This document shows, piece by piece, positions 27,901 to 35,053 of a DNA stretch of 64,000 bases. Numbering within the stretch: the first letter of the stretch is position 1; every line of letters begins with the position of its first letter. Under the pieces are notes generated by a model. The model was not told the DNA's origin and ran no database searches. It worked only from the letters and a program-made list of their open reading frames with translations. Location of the stretch: NCBI GenBank assembly GCA_905372035.1, contig CAJPNN010000001.1:1-64000 (forward strand), read 5' to 3'. The DNA is from Bacillota bacterium. Its GTDB lineage: Bacteria > Bacillota > Clostridia > Peptostreptococcales > Anaerovoracaceae. A program made the position numbers and the translations under genes.

Positions 27901-29181
27901 AGAGATAAGAACAATATTCATTGTATCCCTGAGGATCATGATTATGAACGGAAAATTTTCACAAAGGAAATGAAAGAAAAATACACCATTTTAATTCCCC
28001 AAATGTCGCCGATTCATTTTGATATGGTCGAGTCTGCATTAAAATACAGCGGATATAATGTGGAACTGCTTCCGTCGGTTGATAAAAATGCTGTAGATGA
28101 GGGATTAAGATATATAAACAATGATGCATGTTATCCTACGATAGTATCGTTGGGACAGATTATATCAGCTTTGAAATCAGGCAAGTATGATCTTGATAAA
28201 ACAGCGGTATTTATGAGCCAAACGGGCGGAGGTTGCAGGGCAAGTAACTATGTGGCACTGCTTAGAAAAGCTTTTAAGGATCTGAATATTTCACAGGTCC
28301 CCGTCGTCAGTGCCAATATAGTGGGGCTTGAGAATAATCCCGGATTTAAAATAACTCTTTCGCTTGCAAAGCGTATAATCATGGGCATGGTTTACGGAGA
28401 TCTGTTTATGAGAGTCTTATATCAAACAAGACCTTATGAAAGAGAAAAGGGTTCGGCTGACAGACTGCATAAAAAATGGCTTAAATCTGCTAAAGAAAAT
28501 GTGGCGTCAGGAAGCATGTCCGAATTTAAAAGGAATATAAATAATATAGTGAAAGATTTTGACAGTTTGCCGTTACAGAATATACAAAAACCCAGAGTGG
28601 GAGTGGTGGGAGAGATATTGGTTAAATATCATCCAACCGCAAATAACGATATAGTCGGAATAATAGAGAGAGAAGGGGGAGAAGCTGTAGTCTTGGATCT
28701 TTTGGATTTTTTCCTCTACGGTATGCATTCAAAGGAGTTTAACTATAAATTTTTATCAGGAAAATGGTCACAGCTTATGGCTAATAAATTTGCAATAAGA
28801 GTTATAGAGCACTATAGAAAGCCCGCAAGAAGAGCTTTACAAAACAGCAGACGTTTTCACGAGCCGCTTCACATAGAAAATCTGGCTGAGAAGGCTTCAA
28901 AAGTTACATCTTTAGGAAATCAGTGCGGAGAGGGATGGCTTCTTACGGGAGAGATGGTTGAATTGCTCGACGGAGGTATACATAATATAGTCTGCCTGCA
29001 ACCTTTTGCCTGCCTGCCTAATCACATAACCGGAAAAGGAATGATGAAGCCCTTAAGAAACTATAATCCTGACGCAAACATATGTGCTATAGATTATGAT
29101 CCGGGTGCAAGCGACGTAAACCAGCTGAACAGAATAAAACTTATGATGGCAACCGCTCACAGAAAAATGAGCAAAACCTGA
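24958..29181 (+). CDS. 2-hydroxyacyl-CoA dehydratase activase, large fused form
   Basis: 1407 residues, typical of the large BcrA/BadF/HgdC-like activase fusions of anaerobes. The first ASKHA ATPase domain begins KLGIDIGSTTVKLVLLD and carries NGTCAGGTGAFIDQMA. A second begins FLGIDAGSTTTKAALIDD and has NEACSSGCGSFIETYA, a cysteine pair fitting a [4Fe-4S] cluster bridging subunits. The C-terminal half (about 650-1400) contains DUF2229-type and HgdB-like sequence, including DTACYPAKLVHGH and NDACYPTIVSLGQ. Activases use ATP to inject an electron into a dehydratase in amino-acid or aromatic fermentation. No dehydratase subunits lie nearby, so the partner is unknown. Confidence 0.88.
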   Translation: MKLGIDIGSTTVKLVLLDESDNIVYKKYERHMSNVFDKVKELLSDLSQNFDITEEVSVCITGSGGLSLATLIGVAFEQEVIAAGEAIIKYIPDTDVAIELGGEDAKITFYGNTVEQRMNGTCAGGTGAFIDQMAVLLNTDASGLNELAKKYKTIYPIAARCGVFAKTDIQPLINEGASGEDLSASIFQAVVNQTISGLACGRVIKGNVAFLGGPLSFLSELKKRFIETLELEEEQIVSPDNGEYFVALGAALLSVKKNTFSIKELVNKMNSANPENMAQAKHLSPLFKNREEYRLFKERHDKEKIERADIAIAKGKAFLGIDAGSTTTKAALIDDNKRLLYSFYKNNEGDPIKSVIKMLRELYEIMPEGLVIGRTTVTGYGEGLIKAAFKADSGEIETMAHYRAAEQFLPGVEFILDIGGQDMKCMKIKDGAIYNIMLNEACSSGCGSFIETYAKSVNMKIEDFANEALFAESPVDLGTRCTVFMNSKVKQSQKEGATIGEISAGLSYSVIKNALYKVIKLRNTDEAGEKIVVQGGTFLNDAVLKSVESILGKEVVRPDITGLMGAYGAAIVAMNQYREGEVSNIISCRELDGFSVESTHTRCKKCENNCMLIINTFADKSRFVTGNRCERGAGKDRTSTDVPNLYAYKYKRLFNYESLKKNEASRGEIGIPRVLNMYENYPFWHTFFTELKFRVVLSPQSSKNIYESGMETISSDTACYPAKLVHGHIKWLAKNGVKTIFYPGINYEIKENDNVNNHYNCPIVATYPEVIAGNMNDVFKECNVEFIHNFIPYDNDKKMIKALSKIFEMRGISYGEVKKAVVKARAEDIKFKSEIREKGLETVKYIQEKGLKGIVLAGRPYHLDPEINHGMDLLLNSFGFAVLTEDSVEWLCKTETKLRVLDQWTYHSRLYRAAKYVGTLDNVELIQLNSFGCGLDAVTTDQVEEILRMKNKLYTVLKIDEGSNLGAAKIRIRSLKAAMEERDKNNIHCIPEDHDYERKIFTKEMKEKYTILIPQMSPIHFDMVESALKYSGYNVELLPSVDKNAVDEGLRYINNDACYPTIVSLGQIISALKSGKYDLDKTAVFMSQTGGGCRASNYVALLRKAFKDLNISQVPVVSANIVGLENNPGFKITLSLAKRIIMGMVYGDLFMRVLYQTRPYEREKGSADRLHKKWLKSAKENVASGSMSEFKRNINNIVKDFDSLPLQNIQKPRVGVVGEILVKYHPTANNDIVGIIEREGGEAVVLDLLDFFLYGMHSKEFNYKFLSGKWSQLMANKFAIRVIEHYRKPARRALQNSRRFHEPLHIENLAEKASKVTSLGNQCGEGWLLTGEMVELLDGGIHNIVCLQPFACLPNHITGKGMMKPLRNYNPDANICAIDYDPGASDVNQLNRIKLMMATAHRKMSKT

Positions 29182-29199
29182 TAACACAAGACAAATAGA

Positions 29200-29228
29200 T
29201 TGAATTATAAATATTTTGTTGATATAAT
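29200..29228 (+). promoter_or_regulatory. Promoter of yebC
   Basis: TTGAAT (29200-29205) and TATAAT (29223-29228) are 17 bases apart, a near-consensus sigma-A promoter, giving a leader of about 60 bases before ATG 29294. Confidence 0.75.
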
Positions 29229-29293
29229 AATTACAGAGATTAAGGTGCTATATGATAACTACACGGTTTCATATGTGCACATGGGAGGTATAT

Positions 29294-30019
29294 ATGGGAA
29301 GACACGGTACTATAGCTGGAAGAAAAGCTGCTCAGGATTCAAAGAGGGCGGCGGTATTTACTAAATATGCCAGAGCTATAACAGTTGCGGCAAAAAACGG
29401 CGGAGATCCGGAATATAATGCCGAATTAAAGCATGCGATAGATAAAGCAAAGAGCATAAATATGCCTAATGATAATATAAATAGAGCTATAAAAAAAGGT
29501 ACAGGTGAACTTGCAGGTGAAACATATGAACCGGGCAGATTTGAAGGATACGGTGCAGGCGGTGTTGCAGTTATCGTAGATGTTTTGACTGACAATAAAA
29601 ACAGGACCACTGCCGCTGTCAAGCACGCTTTTGATAAGTATAGCGGAAATCTCGGAACGCCGGGATGTGTGTCGTATATGTTTGATAAAAAAGGTATAAT
29701 AATAATAGAAAAAACTGATGCAACAGATGAAGATCAACTTATGGATACGGCGCTTGAAGCGGGTATGGAAGATATGAAAACTTATGATGACTGCTTCGAG
29801 ATCATAACTACCCCGGAGGATTTTGACATAGTTAAAGGAAGTATTGTGTCGGCAGGATATGATATAATTGAAGGAGATATCGAATATGTACCGTCTGTGG
29901 AAGCAAATCCTACAGATGAATCCGACATTAAAAATCTGAAAAAAATGCTTGAACTCATGGAAGATAATGATGATGTTCAAAAAGTATATACGAATTGCAG
30001 CTTGGACCTGACGGAATAA
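29294..30019 (+). CDS. yebC: YebC/PmpR-family (TACO1) protein
   Basis: 241 residues from ATG 29294, chosen by GGGAGG at 29283-29288; the in-frame upstream extension does not resemble the family. The N-terminus MGRHGTIAGRKAAQDSKRA corresponds to the conserved HSKW-type start of the family. IDKAKSINMPNDNINRAIKKG and YEGYGAGGVAVIVDVLTDNKNRT-like strands (here FEGYGAGGVAVIVDV) are diagnostic. Older work calls these transcriptional regulators, while mitochondrial TACO1 and recent bacterial work point to a role in translation of difficult sequences. The gene is monocistronic with its own strong promoter. Confidence 0.93.
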   Translation: MGRHGTIAGRKAAQDSKRAAVFTKYARAITVAAKNGGDPEYNAELKHAIDKAKSINMPNDNINRAIKKGTGELAGETYEPGRFEGYGAGGVAVIVDVLTDNKNRTTAAVKHAFDKYSGNLGTPGCVSYMFDKKGIIIIEKTDATDEDQLMDTALEAGMEDMKTYDDCFEIITTPEDFDIVKGSIVSAGYDIIEGDIEYVPSVEANPTDESDIKNLKKMLELMEDNDDVQKVYTNCSLDLTE

Positions 30020-30042
30020 TATAATTTAATACAGTTTACAAG

Positions 30043-30221
30043 ATTATCCTGGGGTGCTGGTTAAGGCTTTTTAATTCAACCTACATTACATTCTTGGGAA
30101 TCCGGAGTTTCACGGAATATGTCATGCCGCCTTCGAGCGGAAGACAGAAGCTATGAACAGGATACCCCCCTATTTTGGATAGGGAGTGAATTACTTGGCC
30201 TAACGACACGTCGGGATTTTT
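30043..30221 (+). ncRNA. ssrS: Probable 6S RNA
   Basis: The 5' strand TCCTGGGGTGCTGGTTAAGG (from 30047) pairs imperfectly with the 3' strand GGCCTAACGACACGTCGGGA (ending 30216), giving a long closing stem followed by TTTTT. Inside are an apical hairpin TGTC-ATG-CCGC/GCGG-AA-GACA (30120-30145), a TCCG/CGGA hairpin (30101-30116) and CCCTAT/ATAGGG (30168-30184), with a central open region. Size (about 180 bases), the CTGGGGTG start and the CGACACGTCGGGA end resemble 6S RNA, which traps RNA polymerase by mimicking an open promoter. TATAAT at 30020-30025 may be its -10. A folate riboswitch is the main alternative, but I could not match THF or ZTP motifs. Confidence 0.65.
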
Positions 30222-30239
30222 GCTTTAGGAGGCTCGCTT

Positions 30240-31928
30240 ATGAAATCGGACATTGAAATAGCACAGGAAGCTAAGATTTGTGAAATCGGAGAAATTGTTA
30301 AAAAGCTTAATATTGATGACAAATACGTTGAACGCTACGGGAAATATAAAGCTAAAATAGATTACAGGATTTTCAAAGATGAGAAATTCTGTAAAAAAGA
30401 AGACGGTAAGCTTATTCTCGTCACTGCAATAAACCCCACAAAAGCGGGGGAAGGAAAAACTACGGTAAGTGTGGGACTGGCAGATGCTTTGAATATTTTG
30501 GGAAAAAATGCAGTGCTTGCACTAAGAGAGCCCTCACTTGGACCGGTATTCGGCGTAAAAGGGGGAGCATGCGGGGGAGGATATTCTCAAGTCATTCCTA
30601 TGGAGGATATAAACCTACATTTTACGGGCGATATACATGCAGTGACCACCGCAAATAATTTGATTGCAGCTATGGTTGATAATCATATCAAACATGGCAA
30701 TGAGCTAAGAATCCATACAGGAAGGATAATCTGGAAAAGATGTATGGATATGAACGACAGACAGCTCAGAAAAATTGTGGACGGGCTTGGTGGAGAAACT
30801 GACGGAGTTCCCAGAGAAGACGGGTTCGACATATCGGTAGCTTCTGAAGTAATGGCTGTTTTATGTCTTTCGGAAACATTGGAGGATTTAAAAAAGAAAA
30901 TAGGAAATATGATAGTTGCATATGATGTTGACGATAAGCCTGTTACAGTAAATGATATGGGATGCACAGGTGCCTGCAGTGTACTTCTTAAAGAGGCATT
31001 AAAACCTAATCTTGTTCAGACGCTCATAAAAACGCCTACGTTTATTCATGGAGGTCCATTTGCAAATATTGCGCATGGATGCAACAGTATAATGGCAACA
31101 AAACTTGCTTTAAAAATGGGAGAATATGCCGTGACCGAAGCGGGATTCGGAGCTGATTTGGGAGCCGAAAAATTTATGGATATAAAATGTAGAATGTCGG
31201 GGATAAGTCCGGACTGCGTTGTGATTGTAGCTACCGTAAGAGCATTGAAAATGCATGGAGGAGCAGCTGCAAACAATTTACATGTAGAAGATATGACAAC
31301 TTTGGAAAAGGGTTTTGAAAACCTGAAAAAGCATATAGAAAATATAACAAATATATTTAACAGAAATATTGTAGTTGCTATAAATAAGTTTCCTACAGAT
31401 ACGGAAAAAGAGATCGGGAAACTGAAAGTGCTATGTGAAGCAACCGGGGTTGCCGCTTGTGTATCAAATGTTTTTGAAGAGGGAGGAAACGGCGGAACGG
31501 AACTTGCAAAGAAAGTTATAGAGTTGGCATCCGAATCGGATTCGAAAAAAACCGTACAAGGATTTGCATATGATTTACAACTCGGCATAAAAGAAAAAAT
31601 AGAGACATTGGCAACTAAAGTTTACGGAGCATCGGGTGTTGCATTTTCATCAAAAGCCTTAAAAGATATTTCTAAGCTTGAAGCTTTGGGATATGGGAAA
31701 TTGCCTATATGTGTGGCAAAAACACAGTATTCTATTTCCGATGATCCCGAATTGTTTGGACGACCTGATGACTTTATAATGACGGTCAGAGGGATCAAGC
31801 CGTCTGCAGGGGCAGGATTCATAGTCGTATTAACGGGTGATATAATGACTATGCCGGGGCTTCCACAAAAACCTGCGGCGATTGATATAGATATTGATGA
31901 GTGTGGTAAAATTAAGGGATTATTTTAG
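30240..31928 (+). CDS. fhs: Formate-tetrahydrofolate ligase
   Basis: 562 residues, full length. It makes 10-formyl-THF from formate, THF and ATP, the entry to the methyl branch of one-carbon metabolism. The ATP loop INPTKAGEGKTTVSVGLAD, then ALREPSLGPVFGVKGGACGGGYSQV and FTGDIHAVTTANNL are the family signatures. RVRG-type C-terminal sequence appears as GIKPSAGAGFIVVLTGDIMTMPGLP. The start has TAGGAGG. fchA follows after 24 bases and folD overlaps fchA, giving a complete formate-to-methylene-THF module. Confidence 0.97.
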   Translation: MKSDIEIAQEAKICEIGEIVKKLNIDDKYVERYGKYKAKIDYRIFKDEKFCKKEDGKLILVTAINPTKAGEGKTTVSVGLADALNILGKNAVLALREPSLGPVFGVKGGACGGGYSQVIPMEDINLHFTGDIHAVTTANNLIAAMVDNHIKHGNELRIHTGRIIWKRCMDMNDRQLRKIVDGLGGETDGVPREDGFDISVASEVMAVLCLSETLEDLKKKIGNMIVAYDVDDKPVTVNDMGCTGACSVLLKEALKPNLVQTLIKTPTFIHGGPFANIAHGCNSIMATKLALKMGEYAVTEAGFGADLGAEKFMDIKCRMSGISPDCVVIVATVRALKMHGGAAANNLHVEDMTTLEKGFENLKKHIENITNIFNRNIVVAINKFPTDTEKEIGKLKVLCEATGVAACVSNVFEEGGNGGTELAKKVIELASESDSKKTVQGFAYDLQLGIKEKIETLATKVYGASGVAFSSKALKDISKLEALGYGKLPICVAKTQYSISDDPELFGRPDDFIMTVRGIKPSAGAGFIVVLTGDIMTMPGLPQKPAAIDIDIDECGKIKGLF

Positions 31929-31952
31929 ACTGTATTTTAGGAGGGATTTTAT

Positions 31953-32591
31953 ATGTTGTATCAGAGATGTAATGCTTTTTTAAATGCACTGGCATCTGAG
32001 AAGCCTGTACCCGGAGGTGGCGGAGCATGTGCACTTGTGGCTGCTGAGGGAGTTGCATTGGGTGAAATGGTTGCAAATCTTACTATAGGGAAAGAAAAAT
32101 ATGCTGATATTGAAGATGAAATGAAAGGACTGCTTAATAATCTGACGTCAATAAGAATCAGGCTTCAAAGTATGGTAAACAATGACGCAAAAGCTTTTGC
32201 ACCGCTTAAAGTCGCTTACAGCATGCCGTCATCAACGGATGAGGAGAAAGAAGCGAAGGCAAAAGTGATGGAAGAATGTCTTTATGATGCGGCAATGTCA
32301 CCTTTTAAAATCGGAGAAGCCGCAGTGGATGCACTTGGTATTATGAGCAAAGTAGCTAAAATAGGCAATAAGATGGCGATAAGTGATGTGGCTACCGGTG
32401 TTGGGTTCATCATGTCTGCGGCAAGGGGTGCATACTTAAATGTTATAATAAATACAAGACTCATGAAAAATGAAAAGACAAGAGATCTCTTTGATTCAAA
32501 TTCAAAAATGTGGTATGAAGATGCCGAGAAGATCGGGAATATGATAATAGATGAAATTTTGAATACGATGGTAAGCTATGATGGAAATTAA
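31953..32591 (+). CDS. fchA: Methenyltetrahydrofolate cyclohydrolase of the cyclodeaminase family (FchA-like)
   Basis: 212 residues, all within the FTCD_C (formiminotransferase-cyclodeaminase C-terminal) family. PVPGGGGACALVAAEGVALG is the glycine-rich folate-binding start, and GNKMAISDVATGVGFIMSAARGAYLNV is the later signature. The family contains formimino-THF cyclodeaminase (histidine degradation) and FchA methenyl-THF cyclohydrolase. I favour FchA because the gene lies between fhs and a folD that seems to lack cyclohydrolase residues, and no histidine-degradation gene is near. ATG follows AGGAGGG. Confidence 0.85.
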   Translation: MLYQRCNAFLNALASEKPVPGGGGACALVAAEGVALGEMVANLTIGKEKYADIEDEMKGLLNNLTSIRIRLQSMVNNDAKAFAPLKVAYSMPSSTDEEKEAKAKVMEECLYDAAMSPFKIGEAAVDALGIMSKVAKIGNKMAISDVATGVGFIMSAARGAYLNVIINTRLMKNEKTRDLFDSNSKMWYEDAEKIGNMIIDEILNTMVSYDGN

Positions 32592-33411
32592 GGGTTTGGC
32601 GGTTGCTGAAAAAATAAAAGCTGATATAAAGGAAAAAATGCACATAATATCTCAAAAAGGTATAGATCCTAAGCTTGCAGTTTTTAGAGTCGGAGAACGC
32701 GAAGATGATATAGCGTATGAAAAAAGACTGATTAAAAACGCAAAAGAGCTCGGGATATCGGTAGAACGGATCTTAATCGGTGATTGTGACAGCTTTGAAA
32801 AATTTCAACATGAATTTTCAACATTGAATGATGATAAGGGTATTCACGGTATAATTTTATTCAGACCGTTAAAGAATAAGGTATGGGAAGAGTATGCGAA
32901 AAACAACATAAATCCGGATAAAGATGTTGACTGTATGGGATATAATAATCTTGCGAAGCCATATCTGAATAAATTTTCAGGAATTTTGCCGGCAACACCG
33001 TCAGCATGTATGGAGATTTTAAAATATTATAATATTACGCTGAAGGGTAAAAAAGTTTCAATTATAAACAGAAGTACGGTGCTTGGAAAACCTCTCGGAA
33101 TGATGCTTCTGAATGAAAACGCCACAGTGACATTTTGCCATTCAAAGACTGAAAATCTGAAAGAAATAACAAAAAACAGCGATATTGTAATTACGGGTAT
33201 CGGAAAAGCAGGATACTTTGATGAATCATATTTTAATGATAACAGCGTAATTATAGATGTCGGAATTAATTTTGATGATGATGGAATGGTAGGAGATGTA
33301 AAGAGAAACATGGGAAATAAGGTAAGAGCTGTAACGCCTGTTCCCGGTGGAGTAGGCATTGTTACAAGTTCTATATTGTTCAGAAATCTTCTGTGTAATA
33401 TAGATATATAA
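32578..33411 (+). CDS. folD: Methylenetetrahydrofolate dehydrogenase (FolD family), probably lacking cyclohydrolase activity
   Basis: 277 residues, overlapping the fchA end by 14 bases. The Rossmann part is intact: VSIINRSTVLGKPLGMMLLN, then SDIVITGIGKAGYF and the C-terminal PVPGGVGIVTSSILF. In bifunctional FolD the catalytic Tyr is followed four residues later by Lys, and a Gln precedes the substrate loop. Here the segment reads AYEKRLIKNAKELG, so Leu51 is at Tyr47+4, and ILFRPLK has Phe95 where Gln is expected. The later KDVD aspartate is kept. I infer an NAD(P)-dependent dehydrogenase, with FchA supplying the hydrolase step. Confidence 0.88.
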   Translation: MMEIKGLAVAEKIKADIKEKMHIISQKGIDPKLAVFRVGEREDDIAYEKRLIKNAKELGISVERILIGDCDSFEKFQHEFSTLNDDKGIHGIILFRPLKNKVWEEYAKNNINPDKDVDCMGYNNLAKPYLNKFSGILPATPSACMEILKYYNITLKGKKVSIINRSTVLGKPLGMMLLNENATVTFCHSKTENLKEITKNSDIVITGIGKAGYFDESYFNDNSVIIDVGINFDDDGMVGDVKRNMGNKVRAVTPVPGGVGIVTSSILFRNLLCNIDI

Positions 33412-33466
33412 AAAGATGTATTAAATGTTTACTTTGTTTTGAAGTTTTCATAGAGTTAAAATTTAT

Positions 33467-33499
33467 AATCCGGCAGATATAAGTCTCTCGGATTTTTTT
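33467..33499 (+). terminator. Terminator after the fhs-fchA-folD operon
   Basis: AATCCG (33467-33472) pairs with CGGATT (33489-33494) and is followed by TTTTTTT. It closes the folate operon before the convergent PHP gene. Confidence 0.75.
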
Positions 33500-33552
33500 A
33501 TTTCAGTCGGAAGGTTTTGCAGACAAATATTTCAAATTGATGTTGTTACAGT

Positions 33553-34347
33553 TTAAAGTTTGTTTTGTGAAGGTTTGCGATTTTCAAATGTGGTTATTGA
33601 ATCAAAGCCCAAACTCGTCAGATAATTGCGCATCTCTTTGAAACCGTAGGATATATGTTCAGGTTTATGAGCGTCTGATCCCATTGTAAGGACTCTTCCG
33701 CCGTAATCCCGATACATTTCGAGGATTTCTTTTCGAGGCAGTGTAGTCGGCATCATATTGTAGCGGAAGCTTGAGGTATTAAGTTCAATGCCTTTCCCGT
33801 CAGATATTATCATTTTTAAAATTTCAGAGACTAATTCCGCATACTCTTTGAAATCGGGAATTTTGGGAGCATATCTGTCTATTATGCTGAAATGACCGAG
33901 CACATCATAATTTTTATAGGATTTCAGGCATTCATACATATTCTCATAGAAAATTAAATACGTTTTAAGCGGAGATTCCGATTCGTAGAATTCAGGGGAG
34001 TCTATTTCCATACCGGAGCATGCATGAAATGATCCTATTACAAAATCGTAGTGAAAAGAATCAACTTCAAAATTACACTTATCCATAGTTTTGCCGGGCT
34101 GTATTCCCATTTCTATTCCTTTGATTATTTTGATCTTTTCGCTATATTTCTTTTTTATATCGATAAGCATTTTATGGTAGTTGACAAGATCCAAAAGAAA
34201 AGGATATTGTTCGCTCGGATAGTCGGGATCAAAATGATCTGTAATTGCATATTCTTTAATTTTCAGTTCTATTGCTCTTTCTATCATACTTTCCGGTGAA
34301 GCGGTAGAGTCATCTGAAAAATTTGTATGTGTATGGTAGTCAAACAT
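33553..34347 (-). CDS. PHP-domain phosphatase, histidinol-phosphatase (HisK/HisJ) family
   Basis: 264 residues from ATG at 34347, which has GAGAGG eight bases upstream; the TTG at 34362 overlaps that site. The PHP metal motifs are FDYHTHTNFSDDS at the N-terminus, EYAITDHFDP, KGIEMGIQPG, a central VIGSFHAC, VLGHFSII and the C-terminal TMGSDAHKPEHI. This is the HisJ/HisK type that dephosphorylates histidinol phosphate. No other his gene is in the window, so the natural phosphoester is uncertain. It converges on folD and diverges from ogt. Confidence 0.85.
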   Translation of the reverse strand: MFDYHTHTNFSDDSTASPESMIERAIELKIKEYAITDHFDPDYPSEQYPFLLDLVNYHKMLIDIKKKYSEKIKIIKGIEMGIQPGKTMDKCNFEVDSFHYDFVIGSFHACSGMEIDSPEFYESESPLKTYLIFYENMYECLKSYKNYDVLGHFSIIDRYAPKIPDFKEYAELVSEILKMIISDGKGIELNTSSFRYNMMPTTLPRKEILEMYRDYGGRVLTMGSDAHKPEHISYGFKEMRNYLTSLGFDSITTFENRKPSQNKL

Positions 34348-34379
34348 CTTTATACCTCTCAAATAATTGAATCTACAGT

Positions 34380-34408
34380 ATTATACTATGAAAATGTTCT
34401 TCGAACAA
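34380..34408 (-). promoter_or_regulatory. Promoter of the PHP phosphatase with an overlapping inverted repeat
   Basis: On the minus strand TTGTTC (complement of 34403-34408) and TATAAT (complement of 34380-34385) are 17 bases apart. TGTTC-N3-GAACA (34395-34407) overlaps the -35 and looks like an operator. It does not fit the Gram-positive LexA box CGAAC-N4-GTTCG. On the other strand TATAAT at 34499-34504 could serve ogt, but no -35 is clear. Confidence 0.55.
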
Positions 34409-34569
34409 GAATATCATTATTTTAAAATCAAAGCTACTGAAATGCTACCGTTTTCAGGCGACGGTTAGTATAGCCAAAAGCAGATTTTTGTAGTATATTA
34501 TAATACGAAGAGATGAGAAGCTTAAGTGCAGTGACAAATGCCGGTCATGGGGCGGAGCAGGAGAAGGAT

Positions 34570-35034
34570 ATGTATTTAGAAACCGGAACAGTTAAAACAC
34601 CGATAGGGAATTTAAAAATTAAGATGATCGACGGGTTTCTTACCGAGCTGAATACTACGGATGAAGATGTGAGAAATATGAACATTGAAAAATCGCCAAA
34701 TTTGGAATATGTTTATGACTGGATTGAAAGGTATTTTAAAGGTGAGAATCCCGGAAAAACACCGGAGATGAAGCCGCACGGTACGGAGTTTCAAAAACAT
34801 GTTTGGAAAATTCTCACGGAGATTCCTTACGGCAAATCGCTTTCATATAGTGATATCGCAAAAAAAATCAATAAAAACGGTGCTGCAAGAGCAGTCGGAC
34901 AGGCGGTTGGGAAGAACCCTATAATTATAATAATACCGTGTCATAGAGTGCTTGCAAAACATGGATTGGGAGGATTCAGCGCGGGGCTTGACGTGAAGAA
35001 AAAATTACTTGATATTGAAAATATAGTTTTTTAA
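34570..35034 (+). CDS. ogt: Methylated-DNA-protein-cysteine methyltransferase
   Basis: 154 residues from ATG 34570, supported by AGGAGAAGG just upstream; an in-frame extension to 34513 lacks family resemblance. It repairs O6-alkylguanine by moving the alkyl group to its own cysteine, Cys124 in IPCHRVLAKHGLGGFSAG. The helix-turn-helix region (SYSDIAKKINKNGAARAVGQAVGKNP) carries the arginine finger. The short N-terminal domain fits the Ogt type without an Ada part. polA lies two genes downstream, but any functional link is only positional. Confidence 0.94.
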   Translation: MYLETGTVKTPIGNLKIKMIDGFLTELNTTDEDVRNMNIEKSPNLEYVYDWIERYFKGENPGKTPEMKPHGTEFQKHVWKILTEIPYGKSLSYSDIAKKINKNGAARAVGQAVGKNPIIIIIPCHRVLAKHGLGGFSAGLDVKKKLLDIENIVF

Positions 35035-35053
35035 TCGTTTTCGGGAGGCATAT

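Noticed and set aside
29252..29293. A 14-residue N-terminal extension of YebC
   Set aside because: The conserved start MGRHG coincides with ATG 29294 and a strong GGGAGG site lies just before it.
30043..30221. THF or ZTP riboswitch before fhs
   Set aside because: I could not find the conserved core of either class, whereas the long closing stem and ends fit 6S RNA better. A covariance scan would settle it.
31953..32591. Formimino-THF cyclodeaminase of histidine degradation
   Set aside because: No hut gene or formiminotransferase part is present and the operon context favours methenyl-THF cyclohydrolase; kept only as an alternative.
34395..34407. LexA (SOS) box upstream of ogt
   Set aside because: The site is TGTTC-N3-GAACA, which does not match the Gram-positive consensus CGAAC-N4-GTTCG.
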